Of a stretch of DNA of 64,000 bases, positions 44,301-56,300 are shown piece after piece (the first letter of the stretch is position 1; each line of letters opens with the position of its first letter). The position numbers and the translations under genes were made by a program. The DNA comes from Halichondria panicea (taxonomy: Eukaryota; Porifera; Demospongiae; Suberitida; Halichondriidae), in the NCBI RefSeq assembly GCF_963675165.1, contig NC_087378.1, positions 6,257,205-6,321,204 of the forward strand. The letters run 5' to 3'. The notes beneath the pieces were generated by a model, which worked only from the letters and a program-made list of their open reading frames with translations, had not been told where the DNA came from and searched no databases.

Positions 44301-47300
44301 TCATCATCATCATCATCAAGAGAGTAGTGGTTCCTATATATAGACATTCTACGAGGTAGTCTGGAAGTAAGGCACACCAGGAACCGGAGATTCGAGAAAA
44401 CATCACTGCTATAGTTATTAGTCACTTCAAAAGATATAATACAAAACTAAATTATATACATTATGTTCTTTTTCAATCAATGTTTCACTTCAGTATGTAA
44501 TAGTTATACCATGGAGGTATACCCGAGGGCAGTTCTACGTACATACAACTGCACTACACACTAAGATACATGTACACGTATATTGTACTGTGACAAACCA
44601 CGAGTAGTGCCGTGGTCAACACTCTTTGATATCTGCTGTGCACGCATTGTGTGCTTTATATATATACATGTAGCAATAGTCCATAATAAAAGAGAAAGTC
44701 GGAGTATCGAACGAAGCCTTGCCGTGATCTGCTTTAGGTGACCACATTAATGCACATGGATGTACAGTACATCACTGGAAGGTGTATGTACACCTTGATA
44801 TTCCATGGCATCATGGTATAAGTACAGTATACTACACGAATATGTTTACTGTATTTTTTCGGATAAACTATACCCAGTAGCATTCTATATTTTCGTACAG
44901 CTCAGAATGGAGACCATGTAGCCAGAGATCTCAATCATATACATGTACGTATGTCATGCCATGGTCACCTGTGTGATAACTGCAGCAACCTCTTCCCCTA
45001 CAGAGTAGCTCTTCTTCAGTAAACTGTCACCATCCACTTCCACAGCAGGGTCCATCAAACTGCACACACACACAACTGGGCTTAACATGGCACCCTCCAG
45101 TCAACAGTACATAGCAAACACACACCTGGCACAAATTGACCAATATAACCAAGTATGCCTGGGACTTCTACATGGAAAATGCTAACTTTTAGCTGGTTGG
45201 AGCTTACTAGCTCTACAGCATATAGATAGAAGCGCTTTTTAACAAGGAATCCAATGGTATATGATTTCAGTAAAGTATGACAACTTTATGAAGGTCAAAC
45301 TCAACACAAATAGCACTAACTACATGTACCTGGGTTTAGTTGTCAGCTCCAGCACTTCTAAAGTTGCACCCTTTCTAGTGACCAACCTGGAAAGAAGCAA
45401 CAGGTGGTATTACGGTACACCATCTCCACAGAGTACAGGGCTGCATCCAGGATTTTGGATCAGGGGGGCGAATTGGGTAAATTAAAAATGTAGGAGGGGC
45501 GAAGTCATCAGAATTCAGTACCGTATAGCGGGTAAGTTTTGTGGGGTAAAAAATTCGTTCAACTCGAGAAACGGTAGTTTTCGTGAGTAAAAATTTCGTT
45601 TAGTCTCGTGGCTACACGGCATTCCTACGTTCAGATAAGCCACGCCTACGATAAAATTTCGTGGAGGTCAGCCTGCCCACGAAAATAACGAATATTTTAC
45701 CCCGCGAAAATTACCCGCCATACGGTATAGCAGTACAAATGAATCGGCCAGATCCTAGGGGGGCGAATTACCCCCCTCGCCCCGCCCCCCTCAATGCAGC
45801 CCTGGAGTAGCAGTAAGCAACGTTCCATTGCAAAGTGATACACAACTAAACACAGCTAGTGTCAATCCTCCCAGAATAAATTTATTCTACACTTAAAGTT
45901 AAAAAGCAACCTACCCTTCAATCTGACGTGCCTTGATTTTGATCACTCTGGCTTGTAGCTGGTCCCCAACCTTTATCCCCCTCAGCACGGACATGCCCTT
46001 TTTTCTTGGTGATGTCACAATGACATCATCACAATCCTTCTCCACGTTCTCACAGAGTGTGACGTGTATTCTGCCCTTCATGAGGTGGTAGCGCACATCC
46101 ACTTGGGTCGCCTTCATGGAGTGCACTCTGGGAGGAGGGCAATACACAGTTGAACTATCATAATTATAGCAACCTTTTCATTGTTTATAATCTTCTCCAA
46201 ATTCTTGTTACTTACAAAGGAGTAACATGCACTGCCAAATAATAGACTGCTCATCTGCACAGTATAATCACACACGTGTTGGTAAACTAAAACGCAAAAA
46301 ACAACAACAACTAAACATAATACTAACGTGAGTCGTCACTACTAACGTCAATATCGTGCACACATGCATGTACATCAATTCATATTGCCTGTACATTGCA
46401 CGGGGTCATGATTATTGTCTAGTACAATAACAAGAGAGTTATGCCGTGGCTTACTTGACATTGATGATGTCACCGGCCTTGATGTTGTACACCGACTCTC
46501 CTCCTCCTCCACTGACCGCCATCGAGGGCTCCTTCATGAGCAGGACTGGCAGAGAACCACCACTACCTTCAGCTCTGTAAGAGAATGTAGCGATACAGGG
46601 TGAGAGATCACAACAGTTAAGTATGGAATTCAACAGTCAGCTACATGTATTCGAATTCAGTCAGACCACATTCAAATTCTACTAGCACTGAAGCATGTGT
46701 GGTATCGTTTTCAATACGACAACACTGTGCACTACACATATTACATATGTAAGGTGATGCAGCGATATTCTACAGTCTTTGCTAGGATTTCTGTACACAT
46801 TCGGTAACACACCTTGAGAGGGTAGTTGTGGAGACCTTCTGCCCAATCTTGATATCCTTGAAATAGGTGGGCAAGACTCCAATCTGACCCTATGAACAGT
46901 ACAACAAGTCTCTTGACATAGGTACGCATACAAATAGAGTTTTAAGCATTAAACAAGTTTCTATATTGTACTACCTAAGCTACTATACTACTGTTCATCT
47001 TTTACCATGATCGAGGATGAGTAACTACATATTTTATCCCATGTGGATGAATGACTATATAATTTAAGTGCCCCTTGTATAATTTGTAAATGTTCCAACG
47101 ATCACACAAAACTACAGTCCTGAAATTCCACCCACACTCACTGAGTCCATGACTCCATACGCTAGTGCACGACCAGCTGCCTTGTCATATGAGAGGATAA
47201 AGTGAGATGTGGTCTTGTACTCGACAGTAGCTTCCTTTGGCTCGACTATCTCACTTGCAATACTCTTCCTCTTACTGGATACGGGGCAGGGGCAACATGA

Positions 47301-50300
47301 ATACAGTTCAAATAGCTGGTGTAGTTACAATGGACGAGGCTAGCTGTTTACAAGCTGCACATGTTAGTTGCAGTACTTAGCTCAATACATGTACCCCCAG
47401 CTGTGCTCTCTTGTGACACATACAGTACAGTATGTATGTACAAATAACAAAGGAGGGATGAGGCTAACAATGGGGTTTAGAGCGGAATGGCTAGTCACAA
47501 TTGCAACTACATATACACATGTAACGAGTAACAAATGAAGTATTGGAGTGACTTTTATTAGTGAAACCTGCAGAAAGCATACTGAGTAGGTTACTTTTCA
47601 CTCACCTCTTACTGGCTGACCTCAGCACTCGGCCGTGGGTGGGTAGTAGTAACCCCTGGTTTAGAGAGACCACTAGACAGCATTCAACCAGGTCTATGTC
47701 CAACACAGTGCCTGTGACCACAGCTCTTGTATCCACGGTGATACCTGCAGGGACACTTCAATGAACACATGCATGCACACCATGAGTTGGTACAGCACAG
47801 CTAGTCTGAATAGCTAGCACTAAGAGGGTGGTCTTTGTTGCAAAACGTTTTGAGGGTCAGCTGCACACACGACATTGTAACTATACAGTCACATACCATT
47901 TGCTGTTTGGGCACTTGCTCTACCAGTAACACCATTCCCAACATCAATTGTCACATGATCTCCCACTGAGGTCACATGACCTGTCACAGTGCTACCAGGA
48001 ACAAAAGCTTTTGCAAGAGCCGAGAGAGAACTTCCCATACTTCCTGCAGACTTGACCAACTCCATGACGATTACATCTCTTTCTTCGACAAATTCTCTAA
48101 GCAAAGCTAAAAGTTTGTCAGCGAGTTCTTCTTCTTCAAGTGTGTTTGAAGACTTTAAGTCAGAAGGTCGGAGGGACAAGAGAAGCTTTCCATTCACATC
48201 GTCAACCTGCATCACTTTGCTCCAAACTGTTTGCATCTCCTGGTAGAGGCCAGCGGGGCCGGACACAAACTCGTTAGTGAGGTACTTGGTAGGGGCTAAC
48301 CCAGACAGCTGGTGGGGGAATTCAATGAAGCACCCGTACGGCATCAGCTTCTTCACTACCCCTGGCTGTATCGTTCCAACCTGGATAGAGGGAGAATAGT
48401 TATTGCATGTATATGGTACATTAGTATAAACACCAATAGTGTAGAGGGGCACTGACAGTTGAGAACTTCCAATAGAAAATACAGAGTCCTTGCTGGTCAA
48501 ATCTTTACTGTACAGCTGGTTTTGAGTGCGAAGCTAATCTACAAGAATCTAACAAAATGCATACGCATGCTTTTTCCTTTGCGAGTATTTTGTTTGCCAC
48601 CTATACGGAAACCTTGCAATCTAAAAAAAATGTCCGCATTCGAAACTCGGTATACAGAAAAATTATGCAGCTCAGTCCAAATACGTAACATTGCAGAAAG
48701 CTAATCATAAGAATGGCCGGGGAAGCACCCAAAAGATAGAAACAATTACTTCAGAACCGGAAAGTCGATAAAATTAGCACTACGTTCGATAGTGACCTAC
48801 ATGTACATGTACATGTATACTGGAAGTATAATTGCACAATCAATTATACACATGAGTACCTTGAAGGCAGTGAGCTCCTTGATGAAGCCAGTGTCTTGTG
48901 AGTGCCTAGCCAGAGTTCTCTTGAGAGTGACTTGAGCAGGTTTGTAGGTGGCTCTCTCACTCAGCACTAGAAGACCTTCCAGTATGTATGGCTTGCCTAG
49001 AGGAGGAATTCACAAGAGGGTTCCATTATAAAGAGGCAAACATAATGAATGCTGCTGACTATATACTACATAAGTATGATGTCTAATAATATTAGAGGCA
49101 ACCTTATATATAGGAACATTTTTAGGGAGATATTCTACACTGTAAAATCATGTAACACGTACAATTAATTATGTAGAGCTGTACACACACGCCACTGCAG
49201 TCAATGGGTATATATTTAAAAGCAAATGAAGAACTGTGTATATAATTATATATAATTATATATAATTATAATTATATATAATTATTATTATATATTATTA
49301 TAATTATGCATGTAGAAAAGGTCTGCAATACAATATCGATCTACGCAAGCAACTATAACTTACCTTTCTTGACGCATTTCTCCAAGTGCGCCTGATGTAT
49401 GCTCAAGAGGTGTGCACAATGATGGGTGTGGTCAGACAGATGGAGGGTGGACAGGAACAACACTTCGCCGGTAACACAACACTTTAGATTAATTCCATTG
49501 GACGCAATGCCAGTCACCTCAGCATTCACGAAACCCTCCACCTTCACACTAGCACCCCCGGCAACGCTGACAGCTGCCAAATTGTCCACTCGTAGAGACA
49601 GCAGCAGCCTCTGTTTGTCTGCATCACACTCTAACACACGACACTCGACCGGCTGGCCAGGCCATAAAATAGAGGAGATATCTGGCACAGATTTGTCTAG
49701 TCCAAGCTCCGACTTCAACACAATTCCCCTTACTCCGTTAAAGAAACCCACAATACAACCGAAATCACGCACCGACGAGATCACCCCCTGTCTCACCTCT
49801 CCAGGCATGGCCTGTGTGTAGCATGTTAGCGGCTCACAGCTGTCGCGAATTAGACTCTTCTTACATGTCAGTAACAGACGATTCTGCATTGGGTCCACAG
49901 ACAATACACGAGCTTTGACCTTTGACCCTTCCTTGTACTTCTTACGAGGCTGTTTCATAATTGCCCGGGTGTCAGAGAGGTGTGTCCGCGTACACAAGCC
50001 ACGAATCATGTCAGTTAGACCGACAATCATTCCAAACTCTCCGAATCGTTCCACTTTCCCTTCCACGGCCTCACCCACAGAGAGGTCAGAGTACCGCATG
50101 TAAGGCTTCTCAATGACCGACGGCTGGAGGCTGACGATGGGGCACCCGTCAAGCAGGTTAAACTGGACGAGACGGCAAGTGTGTATGGTGCCAGTGCGAT
50201 GGGTCGATTTGGTGAGCTCTTGTGCCGTTTTGTCCTTCTCGTCAACAAGCATCCAGGAAGGGGCGTACCCAATTATGTCACTGCCGAGTTCTAAATATAG

Positions 50301-53300
50301 TCCTTTCGAGCGATCAATGTGAACGACTTTGGCAGCTGTAGGGGAGAGTGTACACCGTGTGAATCGTCATGTGAGGTCAGAGGTCACAGAAACTACATAG
50401 CATTGTAGCAAAGAGTATGGTGAGCCTTCTGCGATCATGTTAGTAACGAACAGTACTGAGTGGCCTCAATAAGTGAGGTGGTCACTATATATGAATGTAG
50501 ATACATGCACACACATAATGAATCGCGATCAATACACCTGTACACAGATGTATAATGTTATATGTGCTTACCTCCAAATTTGTCTCCCACTTCTAGACCT
50601 TTAAATGCAAATGAGCTGCCAGATACAATCTGCTTTTGTAATGTGAGTCCAGCTGTCTTGGTTGCCATATCAACCCAGAGAATCCTCGCTTTGAACTTCT
50701 TCTTGAGGTGGTATTTGTCAGTGGTGAGTTCACCCGGGTTCTGGAGATGGCGTGTGCTCACAGTTCCCTCAAGACCTCCCAGGAATGACATCATCAAACC
50801 ATTGAGCCCAACCTGAGAAACGTACAAGATATCAATTACTTATAGCTAGAATCTCTTACTGATGTATTGCCTGTACTACTCTTTCAAAATGTCTCCTACC
50901 AATCAAAAATTAGCTCAAGTTAACTGTCAATGACAAACTATAAACAAACTATATATAACGGCTGAGAACTTGCATGACTTCATATTTCTTATGGTATATA
51001 TATATATATATATATATATATGACTCATTCATTTTTATGCAGATATACATGTACGTGTAACTATTTGGGTGTTCACCTCTTTGACAGCAGAATTGACCAG
51101 GACTCCAGGCAACAGAGCATTGACTCCAATCAGTGTATCCCCTGACAACAAAGACCCGTTCACTTGTGTGGGGTTAACACTAACTGGAACGGCCCTAGCG
51201 TCGGCTCCTTGCAATACAAGACACCCCACCACCTGCCCCAAACTGAGGGACTTTCCCTTCCCTTTGACAACCTCCATAGCGTTCTTCTTGAGCAGGAAAC
51301 CTGTCTTGCCCTCAACACTGAAGTCTATGATGTAGCCATGATCTTCAATGCTCTTCACCGAACCAGGGAGAATCTGTCATGCGACGTATGAGGAAAACTA
51401 CACATTAATATAGTTCACTTATGGCTAAGAGTAAATTTACAGGGGAAATGAGAGCTAGGTTAAAAGTAGTGGAGGGGTACATGTATAGTCTCAATAGCCA
51501 AGAATAATTTTTAGGGGATGCCTGAATAAGAGGGATTCTGTACAAATTTTAGTACCAGAAATTTGTCCCTGTACAAAATACCCTCCAAATAAAGGACATA
51601 CATAGGGCAAAATAATTATGATTGAGTGTGCACTCCCCTAAAAGATTCACAATTGGAGGCTTCATTAACATATCAGCTGCACACTTACTATTCCTGGTTT
51701 AATATCTCCCTGAGTGAGGGGAGCATTGACTAGCCGAGGGTTGAGTGAGAGAGAGACCCTCCCTCCGTCCACGGTCAGAACATAACACGTCAGCAGCTGC
51801 CCCCGAGCAAACAGGGCAGACAAAGAGGGAGGTGTGCCGGGAGCACCCTCACTCTAGAGGGGTGATAGGAAAAGCATTAATTGGCAAAAATGACCGAGCA
51901 ACCCATTTATCCACAAATTTAGAGTGCACACAGTAGCAATCACAACACTGAAGTACTGAAGTACTAGCATATTATAGGCAGTGCAAAACTGGGACACACC
52001 CCTAAACTCACATCTACAGACATATGTGTGAATGAATGAATAACATAATTATACTCATAATTATAGCCACTGAAACACACCCCCAAAGTTGTCACACCCC
52101 CAAAGTTGTTGCCTCCCTCAATAGTTAGGCCACAAATAAACTGACATGATACTTCGACGTAGACGAAAGATGCTACTAGCTCTAGGGCTGATACTAATTA
52201 CAGGAGGTGCTCTACACTACACAGCTGACAAGGATTCTACACCGAGTACACACGTTCACAATGGAGTTAAGACAAGGTACAACCAAAAACTCTTGGTACA
52301 ACTGACTTGGTAAATTCAATACCTTTTTATTATAATATACATGTACAATGTAGGTTATGTAGCTTTGCACCTCCACCGAGGCATCAGCACCAGCGGTGCT
52401 TTCATTTTAATAGTGGCAGATTTGTTCCAATAATAGCTAAGACGTTTGCTTGCACATTGGCTGCTTGGCTAGCTAGATCTACCAGCGGCCTTTATTTGAG
52501 GTAGGTATTTACAGCTGAAGTGATCCCATACCAGGAACAGTGGAAAGAGTGACTAATTATAGTAGAATGATTGGGGTCAGTGCTCTAGTAATTATGCCTC
52601 GGTGCGCATGCGCAAGCGAGGTATACGGTAGTGTGTTTGTGTGTCTGTCTGTGTAGATTGCTGCAGCTGCTCAAGGATCAATAAAGTGCAAGTAAGAGTT
52701 TCTATAGGCTTCTAGTCATGTTTTCTTGGATTTTAATTCGTGGATTTGCAAAATAATGCTTGGTTCTCGAGTTATGCCTACTTGGAATGCCATTGCAGCC
52801 TTTTCAGAAGAGCACGTAGCCAAACTTGTTTACCGAGTGTTGATACTCTACTTAGTAGTTAGCTCTGCACTAGAACGCTAGCTATTGGTAGCTACAACAG
52901 TGAGAAGAGAGCTGCAAAGCTCTATACTGATGCAGCCATTAATCTTAGGCTTAAACTTTTGGCATCAATCGTTTTTTTATTTTATTTGATCTCCCACTCT
53001 TTGAATTCTGGATTCTGCCTGCATGCAGCCAATTAATGCAAATAATTATGTTCATCAAAATTAATATTAATGATAAATAAACGCTATTAGTAGCTTTATG
53101 TTATGTAGCTTTGGCACCTCAACCGAGGTGCCAAAGCCATACAAAGCTGCCAAGCCATAGCCAAAGCTGCCAAAGCCATACAAGTTCAATCGCTGCCATC
53201 AGCAGAGCCTTGCAGCTCTCTTCTCACTCTTGCAGCTACCAATCAATAGCCTCGGGCAATAATGCAATCTGTAAGCTTGAACTGACCAGTATCATCATCA

Positions 53301-56300
53301 TCCACACACACACAGAGCACTCAAGAACAACTATGCAAAAAGTATTGCATTACCGTCAAGCAAAACATTATTGCATTACCGCCACACAGTACCGCCACAA
53401 AATAAGAGCAAAACAGTAGGGACGTCAGAACGGGCTGTGGACAAGAAAATTCCTAAAAGAAAGATCGATATAATTGCACAACGAGCAAAGGTAAGGAAAA
53501 TAAAATTTACACTGCCATTGTAATGCTCCCCTCCCCCCCTCTACGACCCAAACAGCTGTAGGTATAAATGTTATGGCTACAGCTGTGCTATTTACTGTAC
53601 TGTACTGTACACTTTCACTGTACGATCTCCTCTCTCTGTGCAGTTTCAACAAGTGCGAGTAGAAAAGTTCTGCGAGAGATACAACCTAAAAACACAGAGA
53701 CTAACTCTACCAGAAGAAGGGGATATACTATACAACATTCTGCTGCTAAACAAAGATACTAGAGTGCTCTACTGTGCTCCACCAAAGGTGAAAAACTTCT
53801 CCTCTGGTACAGTGAAAGTTTCGCCACCCTTGCCTCGTCTCAAGGCTGATTTTTCTTAAAACGGAAGGAGAAAAATATTTTCAGACCGTAGCGTTATATT
53901 TGACAGCTTAATTGGACGAGGCTAGGTTACCCTATATTAGATCACCCTATCACCATCTGCAATACAGCAAAGTGTATAGGCCCCAAAGGCTCCATAGTAT
54001 ATGTGTTTTAGCAGGCCACCTCTTATTACCCTTTATTGCAGCCACTGTTTGTCTACCCAAGAGTGATACATGTAGCTATAGTTACAGACATTAGGGACAT
54101 AATCCTCTTGATTACTACTGTATTACTAGAATGTTTTGCGGGTGAAAAACCTTTGCGAATGAGCCAAATCAGCAGAAAATTTGACCCTTTGCGATCTAAC
54201 TATTGCGTTCTGGCAAGGATCGTGTGTATTTACTAGTAATAATTTAGGTTTTGCGGATTTTATTGTTGCGAATTGATCAAACATTGCAAAGCTCACGATG
54301 CTCGCAAAACATTCTAGTAATACGGTAAACACCAGCAAATTGGCAGAGTGTAAGTATGTTTTATATCAGGTGATCTATGTACCATAGCAACACCAATAAA
54401 AGATATTCACTATTATCCACACACACACACAGACAGGGTGCACCCACCTCAAGATAGCATTCTTAGCTAGTGCAGGAAAACTGAATACGTCCATAATCGA
54501 GTGGACCGGTCCCGTAAACGAAATAATTCGAGACACTGTGGAGTCCAATACAATAAGTCAACTTGACAGCAAAAAACAGGAGAAGGCACTGCATAGCCAC
54601 TATAAATATTTGATGTATCGAAATCCATTGGAAAGACTTGCAAGCGGCTACAGAGACAAAGTGGAAAAGCACCCACTACAAGGTCTTGAGCCATGGACAC
54701 CTCGCTACAACTGGGTAAAAATGGAGACATACAAATTCACACACCTGGATGATTATCGGGAGTGGTTCAGGGAAGGAGGAGTTACAAAAGTAGCCATTTC
54801 GTTCCCAGACTTCGTGGATTACTGGGTCAACACAAGTGCACGACATGATGCACATTTTGAGCCGATATACAACCTCTGTTCTCCTTGTAGAGTACGCTAC
54901 GATTACTATGGTAACTTTAAAACGTTCAACCGAGATGCACGAGTATTGTTAGCCAAGATCCATGGCAACCCGAACTTCTTACGGGAAGGTTACTACGTCA
55001 AGCAAGGAAGTGATTATACAGCAAAGGTAACCAAGGAGCTATACAGTCAATTAAACCTCGAGCAAAGAGTTAATGTCTTGAGAAAGCTTTCACAAGATTT
55101 AGACTTCTACTACCACATCTTCCCCAATGAGAGAAATAGCCACAAGAAAATACTTAATATTGACAACGATCTAACATTGCCATATGACTGACATTACACC
55201 ACCTAAATCATATGTCATTTATACTTATTATTAATTTTATTATACAGTTTGTTGCTAATTAAACTAAGGAATAATACGTTTCCATTTTGTTACGCATCTC
55301 AGACATAAGTGTGTATACGCTACATGTAGTACTGTATTTACATGTAAGTACCGTCAAAATACTAGACGACATACTGTAAGAAAACCATGCAGGGTACATA
55401 CTGAACGTGAACTTGTCGATGCGGTGACCTTATACATAAGTAGGTGAGTATACAATAAAACATCACAGAGCTCCGGCAGTCAAAACTATATCGTGAATGT
55501 TAAGTCTAAACTACAATCCCGAATTATAATTGCACACGTTCATAATCAAAATCCAATTTTTTTCTCAAACACAAAACCATGCCCCTACTCAATTTTACGC
55601 TCACTATACAGAATATTATAACAAGTACATAGCAATGCTCACACACCTCCTCCTCGAGCTCAAGTCTTTCCGCCTCAGTGGCCAGTCGCTGTGACAGCTG
55701 GTCGGAGATATCACTAACGGCAACACTGCCCCTCAGGTTGAAGGGTAGGGAGACTATGACCTCGAACTCATGCACCTCCAACACAGCACCCAGGATGACC
55801 ACTCCCGGGAGCAGCTTCTGTGGGACGGGGGACACAGTGACAGAAAGGACGCAAACAATACTAAAATCTGACAATTTGCCATGGTTGTATTAACTCGCTA
55901 TTTAATTATTCATCTAGGCAGCAAACTTGTTAATAAATATATTTTTGTATGGATGTGACTCCACATGCAATTAACACAACCATGTGGTGAACATGCAGTA
56001 CGTCCCTCTTATTTTCACCTACGACAGCAACCTTACTAGCTACATCTACAAAACGGATGACTTCGTTGTTGTTCAGTACCATTCAGTGCTAATACTGAAC
56101 GTGTACTCTATTCACTTACCTTTGCAGTCATAATGTTGAGAAATTTGCCAGGTTTCCCTTGTGACGAGTCTGACTCACCAGCTGAAAGTTTGGCCCGCTT
56201 CTTTGATGGGGCTTTATCTACAGGATCTTTCTCTTCATCTCCACCCTGACCAGAAAATGGATGGGGAGGTATCAGTATGTACGTTTTTTACAATTAACCT

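Noticed and set aside
49426-49821. 131-codon plus-strand open frame
   Set aside because: Antisense to the large RRP5 S1 exon; it reflects codon bias of the real gene.
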